A DNA stretch of 64,000 bases from Planctomycetota bacterium (GTDB taxonomy: Bacteria > Planctomycetota > Planctomycetia > Pirellulales > Pirellulaceae). The stretch covers positions 162,046 to 226,045 of the forward strand of contig JACNKX010000097.1 in assembly GCA_014381825.1 (NCBI GenBank), read 5' to 3'. The stretch's first letter is position 1, and every line of letters begins with the position of its first letter. The translations under genes were made by a program, and so were the position numbers. The notes beneath the pieces were generated by a model. It saw only the letters and a list, made by a program, of their open reading frames with translations, made no database searches and had not been told where the DNA came from. Below, piece by piece: positions 9,700 to 18,871 of the stretch.

Positions 9700-11106
9700 T
9701 CATGCGATGATGTCGTGTAAGACATGACCGTTCACATCGGTGAGACGAAAATCCCGACCCGAATAGCGGTAGGTCAATCGCTCGTGATCCAGACCAAGCA
9801 TGTGCAGGATCGTCGCATGTAGGTCGTGCAGATGCACGGGGCTCTCGACGGCGTGGTAGCCGAATTCATCGGTCGCTCCGTACGTCGTTCCTGCCTTGAT
9901 TCCGCCGCCGGCCATCCAAAACGTAAAGCCCTGTGCATGATGTCCTCGCCCGGTTTTGTTTTGAACTTCGGGAGTTCGTCCGAACTCGGTGCCCCAGACA
10001 ACGAGCGTCTCGTCCAACAGTCCGCGCTGTTTAAGATCTCGAATCAACCCGGCGATTGGCTTGTCGCAAGCCTTGGCGTTGCCTCCGTGTCCTTTCACGA
10101 GGCCACTGTGTTGATCCCAGCGACCGCCTCGACCGCCGGTATGCGCAACATGGACAAATCGCACGCCTCGCTCGACGAATCGCCGCGCCAATAAAAGCTC
10201 GCGCCCGTAGTTCTCGGTCGAAGCGTCATCGATGCCATAGAGCGATAGCGCCTGCTGTGATTCGTCGGAGATGTCGAGTACTTCCGGCGCGTGTGCCTGC
10301 ATGCGAAACGCCAATTCAAAAGAAGCAATGCGCGCTTCGAGCATTTCGTCCCGCCCCGTTTGTTCGAGCTGCTCACGATTGCCCGCCTGAAGCAAATCGA
10401 GCATGCGGCGCTGGTCGGCGGCATTGGTAGAATTGTTATCGATGTTGCTAAAGCGAGCGTCTTTCGCGGGGATCCGATTCGTTCCGATCATTGTGCCCTG
10501 GTAGGCGGCAGGTAGAAATGCGGCCCCAAAGTTTCTTTGGCCTGAATAAGTCAAAGGCGGGCAGATCGTGACGAAGCCGGGGAGATTCTTGTTCTCTGAG
10601 CCGAGTCCATAGGTTACCCACGCCCCGATACTCGGTCTCATAAACGACTGCGAACCCGTGTGCAATTCGAGCGTCGCGGGCGTGTGTGCATTGTTGTTTC
10701 CGTACATCGACTTAATGAAACATAGATCATCGGCAACTTCACTGACGTGTGGAAACAAGTCACTAACCCACGCTCCGGATTTGCCATGCCGCTGAAACCT
10801 CCATGGCGACTTCAGAATTGTGTCAAGATTCGCATTGAACTTGTTTCGCCCTGTATTCACGGAATCGGGCAGCTTCTTTCCGTGCTGCCGCTCAAGCTCT
10901 GGTCGGTAGTCGAACGAGTCGATATGCGACGCGCCGCCGTGCATATAAAGAAAGATAACGCTCCGTGCTTTCGGTGGAAAATGCGGAGGCTTTGGAGCCA
11001 AGGGATTCGCCGTCGCCGCGGACGCGTCCAAATGTGCTAGCGCAGACAAGGCGAGCGATCCGAATCCACACCCTGCGTTGCTAAGCCATTGGCGGCGATT
11101 GAACAT
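9700..11106 (-). CDS. DUF1501 family protein, partner of the DUF1549 gene upstream
   Basis: Second gene of a minus-strand operon; it begins 25 bases after the DUF1549/DUF1553 gene ends, with AGGAG six bases before the ATG. Leader MFNRRQWLSNAGCGFGSLAL. Motifs: LYMHGGASHIDSFDYRPEL, STENYGRELLLARRFVERG, WGTEFGRTPEV, GRGHHAQGFTFWMAGGG and the C-terminal HDLHATILHMLGLDHERLTYRYSGRDFRLTDV block. This C-terminal block is shared with the DUF1501 genes at 32610 and 48581, which marks one subfamily; those at 4212, 8315, 21513 and 41837 lack it. Confidence 0.92.
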   Translation of the reverse strand: MFNRRQWLSNAGCGFGSLALSALAHLDASAATANPLAPKPPHFPPKARSVIFLYMHGGASHIDSFDYRPELERQHGKKLPDSVNTGRNKFNANLDTILKSPWRFQRHGKSGAWVSDLFPHVSEVADDLCFIKSMYGNNNAHTPATLELHTGSQSFMRPSIGAWVTYGLGSENKNLPGFVTICPPLTYSGQRNFGAAFLPAAYQGTMIGTNRIPAKDARFSNIDNNSTNAADQRRMLDLLQAGNREQLEQTGRDEMLEARIASFELAFRMQAHAPEVLDISDESQQALSLYGIDDASTENYGRELLLARRFVERGVRFVHVAHTGGRGGRWDQHSGLVKGHGGNAKACDKPIAGLIRDLKQRGLLDETLVVWGTEFGRTPEVQNKTGRGHHAQGFTFWMAGGGIKAGTTYGATDEFGYHAVESPVHLHDLHATILHMLGLDHERLTYRYSGRDFRLTDVNGHVLHDIIA

Positions 11107-11131
11107 CTTTCACTCCTGATCACCGAAAGCG

Positions 11132-14100
11132 TCAGTCTACGTGAGCAAATTCGTTAAGACAAAACAATGACTGACAAAGCATCTGCCAAGCTGCGTCTTT
11201 GTTGTCGGCGTCGGCAATGAATTGTTCAGCTCGGTCAAGCTCGGTATTGGAAGGACCTCGTAACAAAGCGAGTCGATACGCGAGTTGGATTCGACCGCGC
11301 GAATCAAGATCAGCGCGATGCAATAGTCGTTCCGCAAAGTACCGCGCCTGTTCGATCACGAACGGACTATTCATTAAGAACAGTGCCTGTGGTGCTACGG
11401 TCGTCACTTCGCGACGGGCCGTTATCGAGTTTGGATCGCCAAAGTCGAACACCTGTAACATTTCATGAACGGCTGCGCCACGAACCACCGGCAGATAAAT
11501 GCTACGCCGATTCGTATGGTAGTTCGCGGTCTCGGCATTGACATCATCGACGCTGAACATCTTCGGCTTCCAATCATTAACCGTACCGCCGATACGCAGA
11601 TCGAGTTGGCCGCTGGTCGCGAGAATCGAGTCGCGGAGAGCTTCCGCTTCGAGACGGCGTCGGTTCATTCGCCACAGGAGCTGATTGGCGGAGTCGATTG
11701 ATTGACTGCCGTTGCCATGGGCGTGACGTTGCCCCGTTGTCTGGCGATAAGCAGCCGAAAGCAATATTTGTCGATGCAGTTGTTTGACCGACCAACCTCC
11801 ATTAACGAGCTGTGAAGCGATCCAGTCGAGTAACTCCGGGTGCGAGGGGCGTTCGCCCAGTCGACCGAAGTTGTCTGGAGTGCGAACGAGCCCCTCGCCG
11901 AAATGCCATTGCCAGACGCGATTGGCCATGACGCGGGCGGTCAGCGGGTGCGATCGGCTTGTCAGCCAACGAGCGAGCTCAAGCCGACCGCTTTGATCTT
12001 TTGGGATCGAAGACTGGTCCGCCTCTTTCGTTGGAGCGGAGCTGCTCATGCTTGTCGCAACGATACGCGGGAAGCGGCGTGGTATAAGTTTGCCGAGACT
12101 GTTGCGGTCACCGGCGATGTGGACTCGCAAATCCGCCGGTGCTTCAGCGTCGAACGCAATCATCGCCAATTCTGCATCCGGCACGTGCATCTTTGCGATC
12201 GCATCTGCCTCAGCATCGAAGCTCGCGAGGCGCGTTTGCGCAGCTTCTGAATAGAACTGTCTAGCGTCGTCACCGACGATGAAAGGAGTTTGCTTTTCAT
12301 CGTCGAATAACTGCCTTAGCCGCTCACTAGCTTTGTCGATCAGAACATTGACTTCATCAACCGCCGTTGGCTCCGACACCGCTAACGCGTGCAGCGCATT
12401 GCGTTCGTCAGCTTGGGCGATGGAAAGCAGCGACACGAACCGTCGAACGATGCTAGGCACTAGTCCGTTCTTGGCGGCCTGATCGTAGTTAAATCTTGGA
12501 GAGTCACGCCGCGCGGTATCGCGAAGGCGTCGTCGTTCTGCTTCAACCTGAGCTACGTTGTGCGCGGGAGTCGAGTCGACTGCGCGCGCGTAAAGCTGCT
12601 TGATCTCGACGGGCGTCAACAGCCGGTTCCAAAGTGCGACATCATCAAGCGAGCCACGAAAGCCGTTCGTTTCGGCGCCGATGCGGAAGGTCTGAGGCGA
12701 GTTAAAAGTCGCCTTCTGGCTGACGGTCGAAATCGCCACGTTGCCGGTTTGTTGACCGTCGATAAACACATTTCCCGACCCATCGCGATCCGACGTAAAG
12801 GCAACGTGATGCCACCGCGCGTCTGCAAGCTTAGCCAGTTGGTCGGAGGAAGGCTTGATATCGATTGATCGTTTGCCGGCGGAGTGTCGCAAGTAGATTC
12901 CGTTATATCCGCCGGGACGGAGCGCAACGAACCACATCGCTGCTTGATACTTCGCGGCCATCAACGTGTCGGCTGTTTGAGGCGTGTAGCCTTTGGCTGT
13001 TCGCAACCAGAACGAGACGCTGAAGTCCGTTGAGGTTCCGAATGTCAACGGCGAGTTTTGTGCAGGGATTGCAACCACTTCCTTTTGGCCATCGAATCGC
13101 AAGGCCTTGCCGAGTTGACCATCGGTTGGCACTGGTATCGCGTCTGTGGCGGACGAATCAACGTTCGACAATACGCCGTCCGGCCCGGTCGATGCTTTGA
13201 CAGCGCGGTCGTTGACTTCATCAAACGTCCAATGTGCGACCGCCGGCGCATCGTCCTGTAGACGCATTAATCGCGACGCGGCCAACATGTACTCCAACTG
13301 TCGTTGACGGGCCGCCGCAATCAATTCCGCGTTGGCTTGCTTCGTGACATCTGTGATTGCTTTCTCGTGGGCTGACTTTCGTGTTTGATATTCATTTCGT
13401 GCCTGCGTTACTGAGGGAAGCTCGAACGGTCGCTCCGGCCAGTAAGAAGGGTTCTTGTCCGTATCGATCACGCTGACCGTGCTGCGAAAGATTCCTGCGA
13501 GCGCGTAGTAGTCGCTGGTCGGAATCGGATCAAACTTGTGATCGTGACACCGGGCACACGCTAACGTGAGTCCCATCAGGGAACGCCCTAACACATCGAT
13601 CTGATCGTCGACGACGTCCAGGGCCATCAACTCCTTGTCTTGCATCCCCAAGCCTTTGGGAGCGATCGCCAGAAACCCTGTCGCCGCCAAACGGTCGGTG
13701 TAAGTTTCGGAATCTTCGGTTGGTGGGAGCAAGTCGCCGGCGAGTTGGTCGACCAGGAACTGGTCATAGGGTTTGTCTGAATTAAGTGCCCGCACCACGT
13801 AATCACGGTAACGCCACGCGTTCGGATAAACGTAATCGAAACCACCGCCGTTCGTATCTGCGTACCGGGCGATGTCGAGCCAGTGTCGCCCCCAACGTTC
13901 CCCGTACTGTGGCGACGCGAGTAGTCGGTCGACCAATCGGTCGTAGACGTCGGGCCGGTCATCGTCCAAGAACTCGTCAACGTCTTCCGGTGTCGGAGGA
14001 AGACCGAGTAAGTCAACCGTAACGCGTCGTATTAGTATCCGACGGTTGGCTTTTGGCGACAACGACAGGCCTTGCGATTCGAGTTTGTGCAAGACAAATC

Positions 14101-14614
14101 GATCGATCGGCGTACGCACTCGCGCCGCCTGTATGACGTCTGGGGAGGCTGGATCACGAATTGGTTGAAATGCCCACCACTCGCGATCGTCGGCGCTAAA
14201 AGCTTTATCGCCACGGCCCGCGCGAACCGGAATCGACGTGCCAGGCAATACCGCTCCATCACGAACCCATCGTTGGAGCAGTTCGATCTCTTCCGAGGGA
14301 AGCCGAGCGTCGGGCGGCATCTTCAACTTGGCGGTATATCGCACCGCCTGAATCAGCGGGCTCTGGTCTGGCTTGCCGGGAATTGCAGTAGGCCCCGTCG
14401 AGCCTCCTTTCGCAATACCATCGACCGACGTTAACGATAGCCCATTCTGTGGCTCGTCAGCGCCATGACATTCGCCACATCGTTCGATCAACAACGGTCG
14501 AATGCGACGTTCAAAAAAGTCCGCGCTTCGCTCCGCGGCCAGCGTAGCGTGAGAGCATACGATCGTGATGGCGATGACCGCGAGGACTTTCTTCAATTCG
14601 ACGATGCCGCTCAT
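11132..14614 (-). CDS. PSCyt1-DUF1549-LamG-DUF1553 secreted protein
   Basis: Large exported protein with a signal peptide (KKVLAVIAITIVCSHATLAA). Domain order: PSCyt1 cytochrome-like domain with CGECHG at residues 46-51 and the LKMPPDARLP distal Met region; DUF1549 (about 165-365) with a second haem-type motif CARCHDHKFDPIP; a LamG/concanavalin-like domain (about 495-675; VAHWTFDE and SVSFWLRT); and DUF1553 (about 860-1120) with ARVMANRVWQWHFGEGLV and HPELLDWIAS. Two CxxCH motifs imply covalent haem and electron transfer; the LamG module suggests glycan binding. It heads the operon with the DUF1501 gene at 9700-11106. No enzymatic activity is established for the family. Confidence 0.94.
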   Translation of the reverse strand: MSGIVELKKVLAVIAITIVCSHATLAAERSADFFERRIRPLLIERCGECHGADEPQNGLSLTSVDGIAKGGSTGPTAIPGKPDQSPLIQAVRYTAKLKMPPDARLPSEEIELLQRWVRDGAVLPGTSIPVRAGRGDKAFSADDREWWAFQPIRDPASPDVIQAARVRTPIDRFVLHKLESQGLSLSPKANRRILIRRVTVDLLGLPPTPEDVDEFLDDDRPDVYDRLVDRLLASPQYGERWGRHWLDIARYADTNGGGFDYVYPNAWRYRDYVVRALNSDKPYDQFLVDQLAGDLLPPTEDSETYTDRLAATGFLAIAPKGLGMQDKELMALDVVDDQIDVLGRSLMGLTLACARCHDHKFDPIPTSDYYALAGIFRSTVSVIDTDKNPSYWPERPFELPSVTQARNEYQTRKSAHEKAITDVTKQANAELIAAARQRQLEYMLAASRLMRLQDDAPAVAHWTFDEVNDRAVKASTGPDGVLSNVDSSATDAIPVPTDGQLGKALRFDGQKEVVAIPAQNSPLTFGTSTDFSVSFWLRTAKGYTPQTADTLMAAKYQAAMWFVALRPGGYNGIYLRHSAGKRSIDIKPSSDQLAKLADARWHHVAFTSDRDGSGNVFIDGQQTGNVAISTVSQKATFNSPQTFRIGAETNGFRGSLDDVALWNRLLTPVEIKQLYARAVDSTPAHNVAQVEAERRRLRDTARRDSPRFNYDQAAKNGLVPSIVRRFVSLLSIAQADERNALHALAVSEPTAVDEVNVLIDKASERLRQLFDDEKQTPFIVGDDARQFYSEAAQTRLASFDAEADAIAKMHVPDAELAMIAFDAEAPADLRVHIAGDRNSLGKLIPRRFPRIVATSMSSSAPTKEADQSSIPKDQSGRLELARWLTSRSHPLTARVMANRVWQWHFGEGLVRTPDNFGRLGERPSHPELLDWIASQLVNGGWSVKQLHRQILLSAAYRQTTGQRHAHGNGSQSIDSANQLLWRMNRRRLEAEALRDSILATSGQLDLRIGGTVNDWKPKMFSVDDVNAETANYHTNRRSIYLPVVRGAAVHEMLQVFDFGDPNSITARREVTTVAPQALFLMNSPFVIEQARYFAERLLHRADLDSRGRIQLAYRLALLRGPSNTELDRAEQFIADADNKDAAWQMLCQSLFCLNEFAHVD

Positions 14615-14681
14615 TCAGATCAGTATAATGGGAATCCGGTCGAATGAGCCAAGTGATCACCGCAACGAGAGGTAATTCGCG

Positions 14682-16073
14682 ATGAGAATTTCGAGCCTCG
14701 TACTTTTTCTCGCTATGTATTCTCTTTCTGAGTGCGAATCGGCAGCTGCCGACGGCGAGCTCGAGATTGCCACGTTTTCGGTCGAAATCACTCCAGCACT
14801 GGGGCTGCCCGTCGGACAAGGCTTCATTCCAATTCTTGAAACTGCCGAGCATCCGCTTTTTGCTCGTGGGATACTGCTGAAGGACTCAGGGACAGCATGT
14901 GTCATTTGCACGCTTGATTTAATGGAAGTGCATAACGAATCCTACGACTTCTTGCGCCAAGCAATTGCATCAGCGGCGGGAGTTGACGAATCGCACGTGG
15001 CGCTCCAATGTCTCCACCAGCACACGGCACCTGCGGTCGCGACGGGCGCGCAACGATACGAACTTGAGGAGGACGATTCGCGACGTATCGCGACTGCCGA
15101 CTACCTGGTGCAATTGGCAAAGAATCTGTCGAAGGCGGTAAGCGAAAGCAAGAAGAACTGGAAGCGGGTTACGCATATTGGTAGCGGTCGCGCGAAGGTC
15201 GAGCAGGTTGCTTCCAATCGGAGAATCGAAAGGCCGGACGGTTCGATCCAGGGACGAAGCAGCAATACGAAATCAGCTCCAGCACTGCGTGAGTTGCCGG
15301 AAGGTCTGATCGATCCCTGGGTGCGGACGGTTTCTCTAGAAGAAGGCGATCGCCCTGTAGCACAATTGCACTATTACGCTTCACATCCGCAGAGTTTCTA
15401 CGGTGATGGTCGTGCCAGCTCCGATGTACCAGGAATCATTCGCGAGCAGCTTGAGAAAGATACCGGAGCGTTTCAGCTTTACCTAACTGGGTGCGGAGGC
15501 GATGTCGCCTTTGGCAAGTACAATGATGGATCACGCGCCGCCCGGTCGGAATTGGTGGCCCGGCTGCAGGCTGGCATCGAGAAGAGCATCACGAGCATCA
15601 CGCGCGAGACCGCCGCGCCGCTGAAGTGGTCGGTCGATTCGATGTCATTTCCCATGCGAACCGACGAGCCGTTCTCTGAGGCCGCAAACCGGCGTATCCT
15701 CGCCGATCCCGATGCAGGCGCTGGGCAGCGTCGCAAGGCGGCGATCGCGCTGGCGTGGATCGAACGCGTGAAATCTGGCAGGCCCGTGCAGTTGAGTTGC
15801 TTGGCGATCGGCCGCGTGCGAATGTTGCATCTGCCGGGTGAGCCTTTTGTGCAATATCAACTCGCGGCGCAGAAGATGCTTGCTGACCAGTTCGTGTGCG
15901 TCGCAGGTTACGGCGACTGTGGAATGGGCTATATCGGAGGCGATCGTATCTATAACGATCGTGGCGGCTATGAGCAGACATATGCATTCGCCGGGCCTTG
16001 CGAAGACTTGCTATCGCAGACGATGAAGCGGCTACTGACAGCGGCGAGCACCGACGAATCTCCAACGCCCTGA
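14682..16073 (+). CDS. Neutral/alkaline ceramidase-like N-terminal domain protein, exported
   Basis: A signal peptide (MRISSLVLFLAMYSLSECESAAA) is followed by a domain resembling the N-terminal part of neutral/alkaline non-lysosomal ceramidases: ATFSVEITPALGLPVGQG, LFARGILLKDSGTACVICTLDL, HVALQCLHQHTAPAV and the LTGCGGDVAFGKYNDG loop. True neutral ceramidases are about 650-700 residues and carry NxGDxSPN with the catalytic Ser; at 463 residues this protein lacks the C-terminal domain and has GGDVAFG at that place, so ceramidase activity is doubtful. Such shortened forms are common in planctomycetes. GAGAGG lies about nine bases before the ATG. It is divergent from the DUF1549 gene. Confidence 0.8.
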   Translation: MRISSLVLFLAMYSLSECESAAADGELEIATFSVEITPALGLPVGQGFIPILETAEHPLFARGILLKDSGTACVICTLDLMEVHNESYDFLRQAIASAAGVDESHVALQCLHQHTAPAVATGAQRYELEEDDSRRIATADYLVQLAKNLSKAVSESKKNWKRVTHIGSGRAKVEQVASNRRIERPDGSIQGRSSNTKSAPALRELPEGLIDPWVRTVSLEEGDRPVAQLHYYASHPQSFYGDGRASSDVPGIIREQLEKDTGAFQLYLTGCGGDVAFGKYNDGSRAARSELVARLQAGIEKSITSITRETAAPLKWSVDSMSFPMRTDEPFSEAANRRILADPDAGAGQRRKAAIALAWIERVKSGRPVQLSCLAIGRVRMLHLPGEPFVQYQLAAQKMLADQFVCVAGYGDCGMGYIGGDRIYNDRGGYEQTYAFAGPCEDLLSQTMKRLLTAASTDESPTP

Positions 16074-16143
16074 ACGTCGCTTCGTTGATGCTGCTCTTGG
16101 ATTAACTTTCACTTTGTGACTGACGCTGCAAACCGGGCACGTG

Positions 16144-17262
16144 CTATTTGACTCCAGGTTTTCGAAGCAGCTCGACGATCTCCGCATATCCTTCGCGGTC
16201 GAGGCTGGGGTCGTCTTCGAAGGCACCGGCCAATCCCCTCGCCGCAATGTCCATCGCTCCTGCTGTGTCGACGCCTCGATCAACCAAGATCTGGATTATC
16301 GTCTTGCGGCGCATCACAATCGCTGTTCTAAGAGGTGCCGCGCCGTAATCTTGCTCGCGCCGCTCGATATCCGCACCGTGGTCCAGCAGCCACTCGAACC
16401 ACTCCGGCTGGTCTGCGTAGATGCACATGTGCAACGAGGGTGGGATTCCGTCCAAACCTTCGAGCGCCTCCGGTTTCTCCGCCAGAATGTTTTCCGCGAG
16501 GGCGTAATCTCCGGCCTCGAAAGCATCGAAGATTGAAGGTTGTTGGGGAGGTGCGGTGAAGTCATCCAAGGGTGGAGTCAATTCGAAAGGGCCCACCTGG
16601 GCGGCGAGCACGCGAAAGCCGCAATACCGCCCGCGATTGCCCGGCCCCCAGCCTTCGCGTCGGGCGGCACGGCACGCGGCGGTCGTGTTGTAATAACTGC
16701 CACCTCGCACCGCGCGACAGGGATTCGCGCGCCAAAACAAATCCTGACACCATTCGCAGACGTTTCCCAGCATGTCATGGAATCCCCAATCGTTGGGTGC
16801 CTTCTGAGCAACCGTGTGCGGTCGGCCTTCAGCGTTGTCGAGGTACCAAGCAATCGAATCGGGGGCACCATATCTCGCCTCCTGGTTTCCCGCCCGGCAA
16901 GCGTATTCCCATTCCGCTTCGGTCGGTAGACGATACTCCCATCCGTCGCGAAGCACTCCGGCTTGGCCGTCAATCTCGGTCAACTTGCTACAGAACGCGT
17001 TTGCCATGTCCCAGTTCACAGAGTCGACGGGCGCGTCCTTGCCGGCTCCTGCGTGGTCAGTTGGGTTTTCGCCGGTTACCCGTTCGTACTGCCTCTTCGT
17101 CACGGGAGTCGCACCGAGATAGAACTCATGCGACAACGTGACCTCACGCTTTCCTTCCCAGTACATGTGCCCCGGCTCACTCTGCGGGCTTCCCATGATG
17201 AACGAACCGGGAGTCACTTGGATCAGGCGCGCACCGCTCGAACTGATTAATTCCGCTGTCAT
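16144..17262 (-). CDS. SUMF1/FGE-fold domain fused to ankyrin repeats
   Basis: Residues 1-223 form a SUMF1 (formylglycine-generating-enzyme fold) domain: PGSFIMGSPQSEPGH, PVDSVNWDMANAFCSKL, RLPTEAEWEYACRAG, GNVCEWCQD, AVRGGSYYN and GRYCGFRVL. In active FGE the RGGSY segment is followed by two closely spaced copper-binding Cys; here it reads RGGSYYNTTAACR, so only one is kept and catalysis is unlikely. Residues about 230-372 form ankyrin-type helices (DAFEAGDYALAENILAEKPEAL, WFEWLLDHGADIERRE, PLRTAIVMRRKTIIQILVDRG). No signal peptide is seen, so it is probably cytoplasmic. The combination suggests a protein-binding role. It is a single gene, convergent with the ceramidase-like gene. Confidence 0.85.
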   Translation of the reverse strand: MTAELISSSGARLIQVTPGSFIMGSPQSEPGHMYWEGKREVTLSHEFYLGATPVTKRQYERVTGENPTDHAGAGKDAPVDSVNWDMANAFCSKLTEIDGQAGVLRDGWEYRLPTEAEWEYACRAGNQEARYGAPDSIAWYLDNAEGRPHTVAQKAPNDWGFHDMLGNVCEWCQDLFWRANPCRAVRGGSYYNTTAACRAARREGWGPGNRGRYCGFRVLAAQVGPFELTPPLDDFTAPPQQPSIFDAFEAGDYALAENILAEKPEALEGLDGIPPSLHMCIYADQPEWFEWLLDHGADIERREQDYGAAPLRTAIVMRRKTIIQILVDRGVDTAGAMDIAARGLAGAFEDDPSLDREGYAEIVELLRKPGVK

Positions 17263-17599
17263 TTACTCGGCCTCGTAGAACTCAATCATACTGATTAGCA
17301 ATTCAATTCCTCATTTCGGGCGATGATAGCCAGCGGGACGAGCATTTGACAGTACGCTGGCTGGCTGCGAGTTCTTGGTGATGGTCGGCGAGCCCTCGGC
17401 GGCTTAGGGCAGGCTGACGGGATCGATCCAGATTCAGTGACCGTGAGTTACCTAGAGCGGTCCTCCAGTAAGTGTAGCGTTGTTGCGTCAAGAATCCCTT
17501 TGATTCAGACCGCCACAGCCGCTATACGTCCGTGCGACTCGCACTAATTCAATCGGCAATCCGGTTCGACATCCATTTGTGTGTCCATGAAACCGAGGT
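17263..17599. other. Intergenic stretch, nothing recognised
   Basis: Between the SUMF1-ankyrin gene (minus) and the broken HEAT gene (plus). Short ORFs on both strands read as low-complexity Arg/Ser-rich peptides without family resemblance. It must hold the divergent promoters, but I see no convincing -35/-10 pair, hairpin or repeat. Confidence 0.5.
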
Positions 17600-18543
17600 A
17601 TGCTCTGGCTGTGGCCTGAAGGCAAGATTCCACACCAATCGCTATTTCGACACCATTTCGATTTGCTATTCGAGGTTCTCGTGGTCAGCAAACAGCAAGT
17701 GCAGGAGTTTTTCGACGCACGTCGACAGGCTCTTACGAATCCGGAGACTTTTCAGAATGCCCGACGAGTACTGATCACGAGTGACAAGACCGAAGTGCTC
17801 GCCCATTTTGAAACCCGTTTACAGGTTCGTGATGAAGAAGAACGTGCTTCGACAATAGAGGGATTGGCCTTGCTATATGGTCCGGAGGCAGCAGACACAA
17901 TCGTTCGTTGGATCAATGACTCGTCATGGATTGTCCGCTGTGTGGTCTGTGGCTGTCTCCACGATCACGGCGATGTGCGTGCGGCAGCGGCCTCCTGGAT
18001 CGATTGAAAAACGATACTGAGTGCCAGGTAAGGGGGCTGGCTGCCAGTGCACTTGGGAAAATTGGGGCGATCGAAGCCTTACCAGATCTGCATCAGGGCT
18101 ATCGAACGGACTTCGAAGTTGAGGAACTTGGATACTCACCTTCCGGTCAGGCCCAGGACGCAATGACGTCGGTATTGATAAGCTGGGTTTCGCGACAGAT
18201 TCAGGGGACTCCGCCAAGAACTTTCCGGGAATCTGCTCGGACGGGGCAGCTGAATGGGGCGGTCACGGCCGAGGCAATTCCGTTCGACGCGGAGGGCCGC
18301 ATCAATCACACGTTACGGTACTCTCACATGCCGTATTCCTCGTTCGGTGGCGGATGCGCATCGAAGATGGACTTGCAGACGAGCTTGATCGCTCCTTTTG
18401 AGATTGAAGTTGAGTACGTCGATCCAACATGCGTCATCCAGCGAATTCTGATCTATCGGCAAATTCATGACAGTGTTGATTTCAACTTGGAGTTGCACAC
18501 AATTCTCGATCCCACAGCGGTGAAATCGCCACCACAACCATAA
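17600..18543 (+). pseudogene. HEAT-repeat protein gene split by a one-base frameshift
   Basis: Two overlapping reading frames together encode one HEAT-type protein. The first (17600-18007) contains STIEGLALLYGPEAADTIVRWINDSSWIVRCVVCGCLHDHGDVRAAAA and then ends at TGA 18005. The second frame, open from about 17926, continues the helix pattern with LLDRLKNDTECQVRGLAASALGKIGAIEALPDL to the stop at 18543. Joining them near 17985 (after GCGGC, before CTCCTGG) requires one missing base and restores a continuous repeat. After the repeats comes a tail of about 130 residues I do not recognise (YSSFGGGCASKMDLQ). The start is unclear: ATG 17600, or GTG 17681 with GAGG five bases upstream. It may be a real recent pseudogene or an assembly error. 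Confidence 0.75.
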
Positions 18544-18634
18544 AGCAGCAAAGTCTTCTCGCTGCTCTTTAAGACGAGTCGGGGATCTAGGCAAAGTGCT
18601 GAGGGTTCATTCATCATTATTTCCCGGCATGTGG

Positions 18635-18847
18635 TCATCGGTTGCTCTGTTCCGGGATGACGAAGTTAATCTCAATAGGCTTGGGAGTCTGGCTCGGAAT
18701 CACGGAAAGAATCGTAATTTCTGCCTCGCCCACTTGTTGTGGAACGAGGAATGCACTCACTTGGCCGTGTCCAATAATCCCCGGTTGCGACGTTGCAACG
18801 GTACCAGCAATCGAGACAACACTCCCGTCGCCCTCACCGCCCCACTA
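18635..18847 (-). pseudogene. Possible decayed C-terminal remnant downstream of the WD40 gene
   Basis: On the minus strand a 70-codon open stretch between TAG (about 18850) and TGA 18635 reads like real protein: GDGSVVSIAGTVATSQPG, GHGQVSAFLVPQQVGEAEIT and PIEINFVIPEQSNR, a beta-rich, Ig-like composition. It lacks a convincing start codon and is in the same frame as the WD40 gene ending at 18872, separated by three in-frame stops. It may be the relic of a C-terminal domain once attached to a propeller protein, or of a separate gene. No family is recognised. Confidence 0.35.
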
Positions 18848-18871
18848 CAGCTCTTCTCACCCAACGCCTGT

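Noticed and set aside
9696..9714. 8-base hairpin GACATCAT/ATGATGTC between convergent DUF1501 genes
   Set aside because: It overlaps the final codons of the minus-strand gene and has no T-tract on either side, so a terminator call is not supported.
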